From: Chitinophaga caseinilytica
GTDB taxonomy: Bacteria; Bacteroidota; Bacteroidia; Chitinophagales; Chitinophagaceae
DNA length: 64,000 nt
Assembly: GCF_038396765.1 (NCBI RefSeq)
Contig: NZ_CP150096.1
Span: forward strand, 3,827,001-3,891,000
Reading direction: 5' to 3'
In this document: piece after piece, positions 16,992 to 25,839 of the stretch
How the letters are laid out: each line of letters opens with the position of its first letter
Position numbering within the stretch: the stretch's first letter is position 1
Notes under the pieces: model-generated
What the model saw: the letters and a program-made list of their open reading frames with translations, nothing else
Databases searched by the model: none
Told to the model about the DNA's origin: nothing
Translations under genes and position numbers: made by a program

Positions 16992-17393
16992 ATGAAGAAG
17001 ACAAGTATTATTCTGCTCGTAGTAATAGCGGTTTGCGTGGCCGGCATGGTCATGATGGTGGGTGATTTCAGCACCTACGAAACATTCGCTACCGCCCGGA
17101 AGAAGGAAGGAAAGGAGATTCACGTGATCGGCGCTTTAGACAGTACCAAGGCCGTGGTGTACGATCCCGCCCGGGATGCCAACTACTTCAGCTTCCATAT
17201 GAAAGACAAAAGCGGCGAAATCAGCCGTGTCGTGTTCTACGGTACCCGGCCCACCGACTTCGAGAAATCCACCGAGCTGGTACTCACCGGCAAAATGGTC
17301 GGCACCGAGTTCCATTGCAGCAAGATACTTATGAAGTGCCCGTCGAAATATAAAGACGAGCAACAGGCCTTCAGCGCGCAGCGCAAAGGATAA
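16992..17393 (+). CDS. ccmE: Cytochrome c maturation heme chaperone CcmE, CXXXY type
   Basis: A 133-residue periplasmic heme chaperone. One N-terminal membrane anchor (SIILLVVIAVCVAGMVMMVG) is followed by an OB-fold domain (HVIGALD, YFSFHMKDK, VVFYGTRPTDF, LVLTGKM). In proteobacterial CcmE, heme is attached to the His of an HXXXY motif. Here the equivalent segment is MKCPSKY, giving Cys116 and Tyr120 (CXXXY), a variant known from some deltaproteobacteria and archaea. ATG 16992 is chosen; upstream codons in frame are not protein-like. It is followed 87 bp later by ccmF, its known partner, on the same strand. Confidence 0.9.
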   Translation: MKKTSIILLVVIAVCVAGMVMMVGDFSTYETFATARKKEGKEIHVIGALDSTKAVVYDPARDANYFSFHMKDKSGEISRVVFYGTRPTDFEKSTELVLTGKMVGTEFHCSKILMKCPSKYKDEQQAFSAQRKG

Positions 17394-17480
17394 GGAAGAC
17401 ATTAAACAATAACTGTATATCGTCGGCCTTCAGCACTATGCCAACGGGCGGCGGAATCCTCACAACTTACGGAGCAACCA

Positions 17481-19976
17481 TTGGAATCGATCAAATACAA
17501 TGGGGAGCACCTGCTTCCCGGACAACTGGGCCATTTCTTCACCATCCTGGCTTTCGTGGCCTCCATGGTGTCTGTCGTGGCTTACTTCATCAGCGTCAGG
17601 CATTCGGATGAGCTGAAAAAATCTTCCTGGGCCAAAATCGGCCGGTGGACGTTTTATATCCAGGCATTTTCCGTTTTTGCCGTGTTCGCCACCCTTTACT
17701 ACATCATTTCCAACCACTTATTCGAATATAAGTACGCCTGGCAACACTCCGAGCGCGAACTGGAAGTGAAATACCTCCTCAGTTGTTTCTGGGAAGGGCA
17801 GGAGGGCAGCTTCCTGCTGTGGAGCGTTTGGCACAGCGTGCTGGGGATCATCCTGATCAACACCTCCAAATCGTGGGAAGCCCCCGTGATGGCGGTCCTC
17901 GCGTTCTCGCAGGTTTGCCTCGGCAGCATGCTGATCGGTATTTACATGTTCGACTATAAAGTAGGCAGCAACCCGTTCCTGCTCATCCGCCAGGAAGACC
18001 CGTCGCTGCCCATTTTCAATAATCCGGATTACATGCAGTTCAAGCAGTTCATGGACGGTAACGGCCTGAACGCACTGCTGAAAAACTACTGGATGGTGAT
18101 CCACCCGCCCGTGCTGTTCCTCGGCTTCGCCGCCACCATCGTGCCTTTCGCATATGGTGTGGCCGCTTTGTGGACGCGCCGGTACACCGAATGGGTAAAA
18201 CCCGCACTGCCCTGGGCGCTCTTCGCCGGCATGGTTTTAGGCGTCGGTATCATGATGGGCGCCGCCTGGGCGTACGAATCCCTCACTTTCGGCGGCTACT
18301 GGGCCTGGGACCCCGTAGAGAACGCCTCCATGGTACCCTGGCTCACCCTCGTAGCCGGGATTCACACCATGCTGGCCTTCAAATCGTCTGGCCACGCCCT
18401 CAAATCTTCGTTTTTCTTCATACTGATCTCTTTCGTTTTCATCCTGTATTCTACCTTCCTCACCCGTAGCGGCATTCTCGGCCAAACCTCGGTGCACTCC
18501 TTCACCGACCTCGGCATGAGCGGCCAGCTCCTCGTGTTCATGGGCATCTTCACCATCCCGGCCTTCTGGATGCTGATCGCCCGCGGAAAGCAGATCCCGA
18601 CGCTGAAAAAGGAAGAAAGCACCTATTCCCGCGAATTCTGGATGTTCGTTGGCGCCCTCGTGCTCCTCGTGAGCGCGCTGCACGTCACCTTCTTCACCTC
18701 CATCCCCGTCTGGAACAAACTGCTCGATATCTCCGGGATCCGGAAATTGTTCAAACTGGAAGAATTCGCGCCGCCGACAGACGTGATGCTGCATTACAAC
18801 AAAGTGCAGATCTGGCTGGCGATCATCATCGCCCTGCTCACGGCCGTCACCCAGTTCATGAAGTACAAGGATACGCCCAAAGGCGTGCTGGTCAAGAAAC
18901 TGGCCTGGCCTACGCTGATTTCCGTTGCCATCGCCGTGCTGATCGGCGTAGCGGGACGTATCTTCTATACCGACTACGGCGCGGGTGTGCTCCTGGGCAT
19001 CTACCTCATGCTGTTCGCCTGCGTATACGCCATCGTGGCCAATATCACCTACATCATCACCGTACTGAAAGGCAAAACCAAAGCCGCCGGTGCCTCCGTG
19101 GCCCACGTCGGTTTCGGGCTCATGCTGCTGGGGATCCTCATTTCCTCCAGCAAGAAAGAGGTACTGTCCATCGATTCGATGAACGTGCTCAGCGGGTACT
19201 TCACAAAGGAAAGCGGACAGAATTCCCGCGAAAACCTCATGCTGCCCAAAGGCCTGCCCGTGCAGATGGGGCCATATTTCGTGACGTACCGCGGCGATTC
19301 CATCAGCACCGTGGATAAGGATAAAACCCTCTACATCGTTGAATATGAGCGGAAAGCGAAGCTGGAAGACGAGCCCACAGAGCGTTTCACGCTGTATCCC
19401 GACGCGTACCTCAATGTGAAGGGCCAGGAAGGCATCACGCCGAACCCGGATTCCAAACATTACCTCACCCGCGATATCTTCACTTACATCACCGCCGTTC
19501 CGAGGAAAGACATCCCGGCCGATACGCTGCCGTACGCACAGCACGTCATCACCCAGGGAGACACCGTTTACTTCTCGAAAGGGTTCATGGTGCTGGAAAA
19601 CCTGAACACGAAACCGCAGCAGAAGAATTACCATCCCGAACCGGGAGACATCGCCGTGGGCGCCGAAATTTACGTGCATACCCGCGACAATGGCGACTTC
19701 CGCATCAATCCGGTATATTTCATCCGCGACAGCAGCTTCCAGGCGAATGTGGCAGATACCATCGCGCCGTTGAGCCTGGCCGTGAAGTTCACCAAGATCC
19801 TGCCGAACGAAAACAAGGTGCAGATCGAACTGAAGGAAACCCGCGAGCCGATGGACTATATCGTCCTGAAGGCGCTCGTTTTCCCCTGGATCAACGTACT
19901 GTGGATCGGTATCATCGTGATGGCCGTTGGTTTCGGCATGGCGATGCGCCAGCGGATGAAGGGAAGCAACAAATAA
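17481..19976 (+). CDS. ccmF: Cytochrome c biogenesis heme lyase subunit CcmF
   Basis: An 831-residue polytopic membrane protein of the heme-handling family. The tryptophan-rich WWD-type motif GGYWAWDPVENASMVPW lies at about residues 270-286, and conserved His sit in WMVIHPPVLFLGF and SVHSF. A large periplasmic domain (~residues 570-790) precedes the last helix. It works with CcmE to attach heme to apocytochrome c. The start is TTG 17481 with GGAG 7 nt upstream. The next Met is 28 residues in and would cut the first helix. Two terminators follow. Confidence 0.92.
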   Translation: MESIKYNGEHLLPGQLGHFFTILAFVASMVSVVAYFISVRHSDELKKSSWAKIGRWTFYIQAFSVFAVFATLYYIISNHLFEYKYAWQHSERELEVKYLLSCFWEGQEGSFLLWSVWHSVLGIILINTSKSWEAPVMAVLAFSQVCLGSMLIGIYMFDYKVGSNPFLLIRQEDPSLPIFNNPDYMQFKQFMDGNGLNALLKNYWMVIHPPVLFLGFAATIVPFAYGVAALWTRRYTEWVKPALPWALFAGMVLGVGIMMGAAWAYESLTFGGYWAWDPVENASMVPWLTLVAGIHTMLAFKSSGHALKSSFFFILISFVFILYSTFLTRSGILGQTSVHSFTDLGMSGQLLVFMGIFTIPAFWMLIARGKQIPTLKKEESTYSREFWMFVGALVLLVSALHVTFFTSIPVWNKLLDISGIRKLFKLEEFAPPTDVMLHYNKVQIWLAIIIALLTAVTQFMKYKDTPKGVLVKKLAWPTLISVAIAVLIGVAGRIFYTDYGAGVLLGIYLMLFACVYAIVANITYIITVLKGKTKAAGASVAHVGFGLMLLGILISSSKKEVLSIDSMNVLSGYFTKESGQNSRENLMLPKGLPVQMGPYFVTYRGDSISTVDKDKTLYIVEYERKAKLEDEPTERFTLYPDAYLNVKGQEGITPNPDSKHYLTRDIFTYITAVPRKDIPADTLPYAQHVITQGDTVYFSKGFMVLENLNTKPQQKNYHPEPGDIAVGAEIYVHTRDNGDFRINPVYFIRDSSFQANVADTIAPLSLAVKFTKILPNENKVQIELKETREPMDYIVLKALVFPWINVLWIGIIVMAVGFGMAMRQRMKGSNK

Positions 19977-19995
19977 TGTAAAGTCATTTAATTCG

Positions 19996-20024
19996 AAGGA
20001 CGGCCCGAACGGCCGTCCTTTTTC
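19996..20024 (+). terminator. Terminator 1 after ccmF
   Basis: Perfect 10-bp stem AAGGACGGCC/GGCCGTCCTT with loop CGAAC and a T run, about 20 bp after the ccmF stop. Confidence 0.9.
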
Positions 20025-20085
20025 ATTGGCGCCCATCGCCGGACATATTCGCCATTTGGAGATATAACGAATTATTTACAGGGAT

Positions 20086-20115
20086 GGACGGCCTTCCGGG
20101 CCGTCCTTTTCTTTA
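20086..20115 (+). terminator. Terminator 2 after ccmF
   Basis: 8-bp stem GGACGGCC/GGCCGTCC with loop TTCCG and tail TTTTCTTTA. It has the same stem sequence as terminator 1, 90 bp away, and looks like a diverged duplicate or fail-safe copy. Confidence 0.8.
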
Positions 20116-20141
20116 TATTAGCGTCAGTAAACCCTTTTCCT

Positions 20142-21131
20142 ATGCGCAGGATATTCCGGATATTGCTCATTGTTGCGGCCGTGCTGGCCGTGATCTACAT
20201 CCTGGGGCCCAAGCCCGCTCCGCCTGATTTACAGGGCACTTTGCCCAGGGTACCGCAGCAGCTGGAGCAGGTAGCGGCATATGTAGACAAGAAGGAAGCC
20301 GGGTTCCAAACGCGCCCCGGCAACCGGGCCAGGATCGTTTGGGCGGGCGACTCCATCCATAAAACCCCGTTCAGCGTGGTGTACCTGCACGGATTCTCGG
20401 CGAGCGAACATGAAGGATTCCCCGTTCACACCGATTTCGCGAAGAAGCACGGATTCAACCTGTATCTGTCGCGGCTCGACGGCCATGGCCTGGAAACCCC
20501 CGAGCCATTGCTGGGCATGACGGCCCAGGGGCTCTGGAAAGACGCCCGCGAGGCCCTCGCCATCGGGAAGCAACTGGGCAACAAGGTGATCGTCATGGGC
20601 ACGAGCACGGGCGGCACGCTGGCCCTGATGCTGGCAGCGCAGTTCCCCAATGATGTGGAGGCCGTCGTCAACATGTCTCCCAACATCGCCATCAACCAGC
20701 CCATGGCCGGTATGCTCGACGAGCCCTGGGGCCTCATGGTGGCCCGGGCAGTGAAGCGCGGCAAATACGATGAATCTACGCCCGCCAACCCCGAAAAAGC
20801 GAAATACTGGTATACGAAATACCGCCTGGAAGCCGCGGTGGAACTGGAGAACCTGGTGGATCATTCCATGAAACCGGAGCTTTTCGCAAGGGTTGGCCAG
20901 CCCATCCTCAACCTGTACTATTACAAGAACGAAAAGGAGCAGGACCACACGGTGAAGGTATCCGCCATCCTCGCCATGCACGAAAAGCTGGGTACGCCCG
21001 CCGCCAAAAAGCGCGCAGTGGCCATTCCCGGGGCCGGCAGCCACGTGATCGGCTCCAACATTACCTCTCACGACGTGCCGGGCGTGGAAACGGCCATAGA
21101 AGCGTGGTGGCAGGATATGTACGGGAATTGA
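20142..21131 (+). CDS. Alpha/beta hydrolase, membrane-anchored or exported
   Basis: A 329-residue protein with an N-terminal hydrophobic helix (IFRILLIVAAVLAVIYILG). Its alpha/beta-hydrolase core has HGFSAS (83-88, oxyanion region), the nucleophile elbow GTSTGG with Ser155, and a late His in GAGSHVIGS as the base. It resembles esterase/lipase members of the carboxylesterase type, but the substrate is unknown. The N-terminal helix may be a signal anchor. It is followed 4 bp later by the DUF4294 gene. Confidence 0.85.
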   Translation: MRRIFRILLIVAAVLAVIYILGPKPAPPDLQGTLPRVPQQLEQVAAYVDKKEAGFQTRPGNRARIVWAGDSIHKTPFSVVYLHGFSASEHEGFPVHTDFAKKHGFNLYLSRLDGHGLETPEPLLGMTAQGLWKDAREALAIGKQLGNKVIVMGTSTGGTLALMLAAQFPNDVEAVVNMSPNIAINQPMAGMLDEPWGLMVARAVKRGKYDESTPANPEKAKYWYTKYRLEAAVELENLVDHSMKPELFARVGQPILNLYYYKNEKEQDHTVKVSAILAMHEKLGTPAAKKRAVAIPGAGSHVIGSNITSHDVPGVETAIEAWWQDMYGN

Positions 21132-21135
21132 AAAA

Positions 21136-21768
21136 TTGCGTAATTTGGGGAGAAACCAATACGTTCCAGTGCTTCGATTAGCGGTTTGCTGTTTGATGTT
21201 TTTCCTGTGCCTGACAGGCCGGTCCCTTGCCCAGCAAAGGCCCGCAGGAGATTCCGTCGCCGTCCGCGCCATTGTTGTTGGAACAGATACCATTCCCTCC
21301 ATCACCCTTTCCATTTTTAATGTATACGACCGTTTGCCGAAGCGCCTCCGCAAGGAGCGCGAACGCTGGACGCGCCTGCGCAATGCCGTATACGTGACGT
21401 ATCCCTACGCCGTGTCGGCCTCCCGGGTGCTCAAGGACGTGAGCCGCGACCTCGACCGCTGTACCTCCAAAAAGCAGCGGAAAGAGTACCTCGCCAGCAA
21501 GGAAAAGGAGCTGAAAGCACAGTTCGGCGATAAGCTGGAGAATTTGTCGGTGTACCAGGGCAAAGTGCTCATGAAACTCATCCACCGCGAAACAGGGGAG
21601 AACTGTTACGAGATCATCAAAGAGCTGAAAGGCGGATTCAACGCGCGGATGTACCAAACCGTGGCGTTCTTTTTCGGCGGCAACCTGAAAAGCGAATTCA
21701 ATACGCAGGACGATCGCGACATCGAGCTGATCGTCCAGGAAATCCAGCTCTATAACCGTTTTAACTGA
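21136..21768 (+). CDS. DUF4294-domain exported protein
   Basis: About 210 residues. A hydrophobic segment (LRLAVCCLMFFLCLTGRSLAQ) acts as signal peptide. The mature part, with DTIPSITLSIFNVYDRLP, AVYVTYPYA, and MKLIHRETGENCYEIIKELKGGF, fits DUF4294 of Bacteroidota. The charged, Arg/Lys-rich middle suggests an acid or nucleic-acid partner, but the function is unknown. The start is uncertain: TTG 21136 gives the longest form. GTG 21169 would give a tidier signal peptide, and a possible -7 box (GTAATTTG, 21139-21146) would favour that later start. Confidence 0.75.
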   Translation: MRNLGRNQYVPVLRLAVCCLMFFLCLTGRSLAQQRPAGDSVAVRAIVVGTDTIPSITLSIFNVYDRLPKRLRKERERWTRLRNAVYVTYPYAVSASRVLKDVSRDLDRCTSKKQRKEYLASKEKELKAQFGDKLENLSVYQGKVLMKLIHRETGENCYEIIKELKGGFNARMYQTVAFFFGGNLKSEFNTQDDRDIELIVQEIQLYNRFN

Positions 21769-21784
21769 TCCCGCGCCACCGGGA

Positions 21785-21816
21785 TTTGGTACATCCCTTC
21801 CTAAACCCGAACTTTG
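21785..21816 (+). promoter_or_regulatory. Promoter of bshB1
   Basis: TTTG at 21785-21788, exactly 20 nt, then GAACTTTG at 21809-21816 (7/8 to TAnnTTTG). ATG follows 21 nt later. The geometry is identical to the promoters before ahpC and rpmB. Confidence 0.65.
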
Positions 21817-21837
21817 CCGGGCAAAAATCTGAGCATC

Positions 21838-22569
21838 ATGAAACTGGATATACTCGCCATCGCTGCGCACCCCGACGACGTTGAGCTGTCTTGCGCAGGC
21901 ACCCTGATGGTACACGCCCGCCAGGGCCTGAAGACCGGCATTGTAGACCTTACCCGCGGCGAACTGGGCACCCGCGGCACGCCTGAAGGCCGCCTCATCG
22001 AAGCGCAGGACGCCTGCAAGGTTATGGGCCTCGACGTGCGCGAGAACCTCTCCCTTGCCGACGGGTTTTTCCAAAACACGAAAGACGATCAGCTCGCCGT
22101 GATCCGCGCCATCCGCAAGTTCCGGCCCTCCATCGTGCTGACTAACGCTACCGAAGACCGTCACCCCGACCACGGCCGCGCTTCGCAGTTGGTGAGAGAC
22201 GCCGCCTGGATGTCTGGCCTCCGCAAGATCGAGACCTTCGGCGACGACGGGCAGCCGCAACACGCCTGGCGCCCTGCGCAGGTGTACCATTTCATCCAGG
22301 ACCGCTTCCTGCAGCCCGATTTCGTGGTGGATATCACCGATGTGATCGAGCAGAAGATCGCCGCGATCAAATGTTTCAAAACGCAGTTCCTCGCAGAAAA
22401 AGACCACGAACCGCAGACTTATATCTCATCCCCCGAATTCTTCGACAGCGTTATGTACCGTGCCAAAATGCTCGGAAAAATGATCGGCGTGCCCTACGCG
22501 GAAGGCTATACGAGCGCGAAGATGATCGGGGTGAAAAGCCTCATGGACCTTATTAATGTTCCGACCTGA
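21838..22569 (+). CDS. bshB1: Bacillithiol biosynthesis deacetylase BshB1
   Basis: A 243-residue zinc-dependent deacetylase of the LmbE/PIG-L fold. It removes the acetyl group from GlcNAc-malate in bacillithiol synthesis. AHPDDVELSCAG (from residue 10) and HPDHGRAS (~109-116) carry the metal ligands. LTRGELGTRGTPE and PQTYISSPEFFDSVMYRAKMLG are characteristic of BshB1. ATG 21838 is chosen; an upstream ATG-like extension is poor and would overlap the promoter. The YfiT-like bacillithiol transferase at 6673 is its functional counterpart. Confidence 0.93.
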   Translation: MKLDILAIAAHPDDVELSCAGTLMVHARQGLKTGIVDLTRGELGTRGTPEGRLIEAQDACKVMGLDVRENLSLADGFFQNTKDDQLAVIRAIRKFRPSIVLTNATEDRHPDHGRASQLVRDAAWMSGLRKIETFGDDGQPQHAWRPAQVYHFIQDRFLQPDFVVDITDVIEQKIAAIKCFKTQFLAEKDHEPQTYISSPEFFDSVMYRAKMLGKMIGVPYAEGYTSAKMIGVKSLMDLINVPT

Positions 22570-22584
22570 TCCTGCAGATGAGCC

Positions 22585-23064
22585 ATGGAACCGCTGGAAA
22601 TCCCTAAAACCTATACGGAACAGCGATTCACCTCGCTGAAAAGCCTGAATTTTTTCAGCGGGATCGCCGCCGCTATCGTGGTATTTATCATCTGGATGGG
22701 CTACAGCAAGTACCAGTTCCGGAAAGAGACCATTGCGGAAGGCAACATCGTGCGCGTCAAAATCGAGCGGGTAAGTTGCGGGCGACGGAGTTATATCCTC
22801 TTCAAAGACCGGGGAGCACAACATTCGGTGAACCTGCACGGCAGTGTTTGTGGTGGACTGGATTACGGACAGGTTGTTGAAGTTTACTATAGTGAAAATA
22901 CAGGCCTGTACCTCCTGAAAAACGACGGCCTCGGCGACGATGACCTGCCTTTTATGTGGACTGGTATTTTGCTGGCCGCTGGCCTTGTAATTTTTTATAT
23001 TCGCTGTTACCGGAGAGTAAAGCGCAGTGCTGCAACAGCCCGGGATCCCGCCCACCGGCGATGA
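22585..23064 (+). CDS. Unknown small membrane protein
   Basis: A 159-residue protein with two hydrophobic segments (FFSGIAAAIVVFIIWMGY near residue 30, MWTGILLAAGLVIFYIRCY near 130). Between them is an extracytoplasmic domain of about 80 residues containing two Cys (SCGRRSYILF and GSVCGGLD) that could pair. The layout resembles DUF3592-type proteins, but I cannot place it firmly. It starts 15 bp after bshB1, so it may ride on the same transcript. Confidence 0.6.
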   Translation: MEPLEIPKTYTEQRFTSLKSLNFFSGIAAAIVVFIIWMGYSKYQFRKETIAEGNIVRVKIERVSCGRRSYILFKDRGAQHSVNLHGSVCGGLDYGQVVEVYYSENTGLYLLKNDGLGDDDLPFMWTGILLAAGLVIFYIRCYRRVKRSAATARDPAHRR

Positions 23065-23127
23065 TGAGAAAATTTCGCCTGGGCCCGTTGAAAATCTCAT
23101 TCGCATTTTAGACCCACATTAAATAAC

Positions 23128-23622
23128 ATGCCCGAATCAATCATGGAAACTAAGGAAGATACCTTCCGGGAAATTGCCGGTATACCGGCCGATTATAAAA
23201 GTTTTGCGTACCGGTATTTCCGGAACATTTTCGGATTCCTGGTATTGTTTTCCTTTGTTAGTTTGATCGTATTTGCGAACGGCGGGGTTAACAGCATCAC
23301 CCTGACGCTGATGGGCAGCGTATTTGCGTTGGTATTTTTATATGGTTTGAGGATGTCCGCCAACATCTTGTATAAGATCAGTGTGAACGAAGAAGGGGAG
23401 ATACGGGTGGAGACGATGCGATACAACAAGATTACAGCCATTGTCCGGAACAGGAGCGACCTGCAGGTGAAAGTCATACAGGATGCAACTTCCCGGTATA
23501 TTATCGATATGATACGGATTGATGTAGACCGCAAAACTTACTTCGTTCAGAAACAATTCCGGCCCTGGACGGTGGAGAAGATCCAGCAGGTGAAGGAATT
23601 GGTGAAGGAGAAGGCGTTGTGA
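23128..23622 (+). CDS. Unknown membrane protein
   Basis: A 164-residue protein with two adjacent membrane helices (IFGFLVLFSFVSLIVFANGG, and ITLTLMGSVFALVFLYGL). A C-terminal soluble half has beta-rich segments (EIRVETMRYNKITAIV, RIDVDRKTYFVQKQFRPW). No family recognised. ATG 23128 is used; ATG 23143 is possible. Neighbours are other small unknown genes of lower GC content, so this patch may be accessory. Confidence 0.55.
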   Translation: MPESIMETKEDTFREIAGIPADYKSFAYRYFRNIFGFLVLFSFVSLIVFANGGVNSITLTLMGSVFALVFLYGLRMSANILYKISVNEEGEIRVETMRYNKITAIVRNRSDLQVKVIQDATSRYIIDMIRIDVDRKTYFVQKQFRPWTVEKIQQVKELVKEKAL

Positions 23623-23680
23623 TACGCAGGATTCCCGAAATGGTTAAATTACCTTTTGCAAACTACTAAGATCCTTTGAT

Positions 23681-24019
23681 ATGGGGGCTTTTAACATATT
23701 GCATGCGCAAATTCCATGTCCGGCCTGCGGGAAGCAGACGGATGTTCGTATTCAGTTTAAGTTTGGTGACACCTGGCAACTCGAATATAAAATTGGCGAC
23801 AGGATCGGATGGGGTGGAAATGCTACCGGCAAGCCCGGCCTGCCGAACGTGAAAGTGTCTGGCTCGCTTGAAACAACGGTTTGTGATACCTGTAGTGCCT
23901 CATTCGAGCGTGATGAATTTGATGTATTGGTGCAGCATGATGTGATTATAGGAGTCCGGGAAATGGAGGACCCAGCGGCATATTTTACCAGTGAAAGTGA
24001 TTATGTTGAAATTGAATAG
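23681..24019 (+). CDS. Unknown zinc-ribbon-like protein
   Basis: A 112-residue soluble protein with paired CXXC motifs: CPAC near residue 13 and CDTC near residue 69. These could bind one zinc ion. Between them is a Trp/Gly-rich stretch (FGDTWQLEYKIGDRIGWGG). It has no signal peptide and no known domain that I can name. Convergent with the LuxR regulator gene. Confidence 0.55.
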   Translation: MGAFNILHAQIPCPACGKQTDVRIQFKFGDTWQLEYKIGDRIGWGGNATGKPGLPNVKVSGSLETTVCDTCSASFERDEFDVLVQHDVIIGVREMEDPAAYFTSESDYVEIE

Positions 24020-24066
24020 CAGGGGAAAATCATCAGGTTAACAGCCCTGTCAGCCACAAATATTAA

Positions 24067-24705
24067 TCATTTAATCAACCCCCGCATCATCGCCTCCTTC
24101 ACCAAACCCGCCATGTGCTTGATGTTCAGCTTCTGCGTGATATTCAGCCGATGACATTCCACCGTTCTCAGGCTGATGAACAATTTCTCCGCGATCTGCT
24201 GGTTCGTATGTTCCGATGCGATCAGCGTCAAAATCTCCGTTTCCCGCTTGGTCAGCTGCACTTCGCGGCTGGATGGCCGCTTTCCCATGATCATTTCAGA
24301 CAGCATGGCCTTTTCGAGCCTTTTATCCAGGTACTCCTCGCCATCGTACGCCTTGTCGATCGCGGAAAGGAGGCTCTCCGGGTCGGTGCTCTTCAGCAGG
24401 TAGCCCAGCGCCCCGTTGCGCATCATTTTGCGCACGTACATCGTTTCTTCGTGGTTGGTCAATGCAATCACCCGCACGTCCGGATATTGGTCGGAAATCT
24501 GTTTGCAGAGGTCCACACCGTTGGCGTCCGGCAACTGGATGTCGAGCAGCAGCACGTCCGGCGCTTCCTGGGCCAGCGCTTCCATGAGCGCAGCGCCCGT
24601 CAGCGCCTTGAATATGAGTTGGTGCCGGGGCGATGCACTGAGCATCGTTTCCAGCCCGTTGATGATTAATAAATGGTCGTCCGCGATGCCGATCCTGATT
24701 TCCAT
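24067..24705 (-). CDS. NarL/LuxR-family response regulator
   Basis: A 212-residue protein: receiver domain (residues ~3-120) with acidic pocket ADD, phospho-acceptor Asp55 in DVLLLDIQLPD, Thr/Ser switch ALTN and Lys in YLLKST. A LuxR-type HTH follows at ~147-205 (LTKRETEILTLIASEHTNQQIAEKLFIS). Its likely kinase is the HisKA_3 protein at 25838-27682 on the same strand, 1.1 kb upstream, with an opposite-strand lipoprotein gene lying between them. Confidence 0.92.
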   Translation of the reverse strand: MEIRIGIADDHLLIINGLETMLSASPRHQLIFKALTGAALMEALAQEAPDVLLLDIQLPDANGVDLCKQISDQYPDVRVIALTNHEETMYVRKMMRNGALGYLLKSTDPESLLSAIDKAYDGEEYLDKRLEKAMLSEMIMGKRPSSREVQLTKRETEILTLIASEHTNQQIAEKLFISLRTVECHRLNITQKLNIKHMAGLVKEAMMRGLIK

Positions 24706-24840
24706 GAGTGCTCGTATTGAAATAAGTGTGACAGTAAATTTAATGCAAAAAAACAGCTTCCTGCGGTAACATCCCCCAGTACTACTACTTAGGCGCTGAA
24801 ATCACGTACTACACCCGTTTTCCGGCATTGCGGAGCGGTA

Positions 24841-24848
24841 TACTTTTG
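24841..24848 (+). promoter_or_regulatory. -7 box candidate for the lipoprotein gene
   Basis: TACTTTTG matches TAnnTTTG exactly, 20 nt before ATG 24869. A T4 run at 24818-24821 lies 19 nt upstream and could act as a weak -33. Confidence 0.5.
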
Positions 24849-24868
24849 TACCGTTAAAACCGAATAGT

Positions 24869-25606
24869 ATGAAAAGTTTCATCACCCCGATAATCATCAT
24901 CGCGCTCGCCGCCATCGCCTGCAAGAAAGACGATAACAAGGAAGGCGACAACGGCAACCCCCAGCCCCAGAAAGGTTATGTGACCGGTAAAGTCGTAAAT
25001 GCGGCGGGTAAGCCCGTCAAAGGCGTCACGATCATCATCGACCACAGCATTTTCTGGAACTCGAACATCAGCACCAGCACGAAAGACGACGGCACTTACA
25101 GCGTCAAAATTCCCGTGGGTTCCTGGTACGCCTACGCCGAAATTACGGTCGATTACAACGGCCGGAAGTTCAAAATGGACCTTCACCCGGATAACTCCGA
25201 TGGTTTCGGGGGAGAAGGCGCCGTTCGCAATTTCACCTGGAAGCTGTCTGGCGAAAGACCGGACCCGACGTTGGGCAACTACGGCGGTGTAGTGGAATTC
25301 AATCAGACGGTCGGGGAATTCGAAGTGATCGAAGAACGCGATATCGTTTGGACTTTCACCCCTTCCGGCCCCCTGATCGACGGTTCCGCCGGGAAAGTGC
25401 TGACCCTGAAATCGGCGAACGGGAATGATTTACGGGACGTGCCCATCGGCAGGTACAAAGTTACGGCCACGTTCGAAGGCAAAGCTTTGAAACTCCGGAA
25501 ATGGCGGACGCAGGACGCTTTCGGCGCAGATGTGACTTTCGATTTCTATCCCACTTTTGAATCTTTCTGCAACAATTGCCAGATACTTGAATACAAGATA
25601 AAGTAA
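24869..25606 (+). CDS. Lipoprotein with carboxypeptidase-regulatory-like domain
   Basis: A 245-residue lipoprotein: MKSFITPIIIIALAAIAC gives a lipobox with Cys18. A beta-sandwich CarboxypepD-regulatory-like domain follows (GYVTGKVVNAAGKPVKGVTI, then DDGTYSVKIPVGSWYAYAEI). Such domains often occur in surface or adhesion-linked proteins of Bacteroidota. The rest (residues ~110-245) is not recognised; it ends in a CNNCQILEYKIK segment with two close Cys. The gene sits on the opposite strand between a histidine kinase and its presumed regulator. Confidence 0.75.
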   Translation: MKSFITPIIIIALAAIACKKDDNKEGDNGNPQPQKGYVTGKVVNAAGKPVKGVTIIIDHSIFWNSNISTSTKDDGTYSVKIPVGSWYAYAEITVDYNGRKFKMDLHPDNSDGFGGEGAVRNFTWKLSGERPDPTLGNYGGVVEFNQTVGEFEVIEERDIVWTFTPSGPLIDGSAGKVLTLKSANGNDLRDVPIGRYKVTATFEGKALKLRKWRTQDAFGADVTFDFYPTFESFCNNCQILEYKIK

Positions 25607-25797
25607 TGTATTGCCGATTTCCGGCCGCATCCGGTTCGTTCCCCAAATAAGAACGGTATCATCCATTGCCCCCAAAAAAATTGCTGTCATAAAACGGAAT
25701 CCATTGCCCCGAATGTCCTTGTGCAGCCCCGGTTCCTGAAAATCGTGACCATGCACGGGTGTTTATCCCTGTATTATCCGGTCCCTTTTGATGATGA

Positions 25798-25839
25798 GCC
25801 CGTTCTTCCCACCGGCTACGGCGAAGAGCGGGTTTTTTT
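25798..25839 (+). terminator. Terminator of the lipoprotein gene
   Basis: Stem CCCGTTCTTC/GAAGAGCGGG with one wobble and a 14-nt loop, then T7 at 25833-25839. The T run also forms part of the stop codon (TAA on minus) of the convergent histidine kinase gene. Confidence 0.7.

Noticed and set aside
18237..20036. Long minus-strand open frame of about 600 codons
   Set aside because: Shadow of ccmF on the opposite strand; His/Asp/Gly-rich product with no domain.
25660..25710. Direct repeat ATCCATTGCCCC as a possible insertion-site duplication
   Set aside because: Two copies only 39 bp apart with no mobile element between them.
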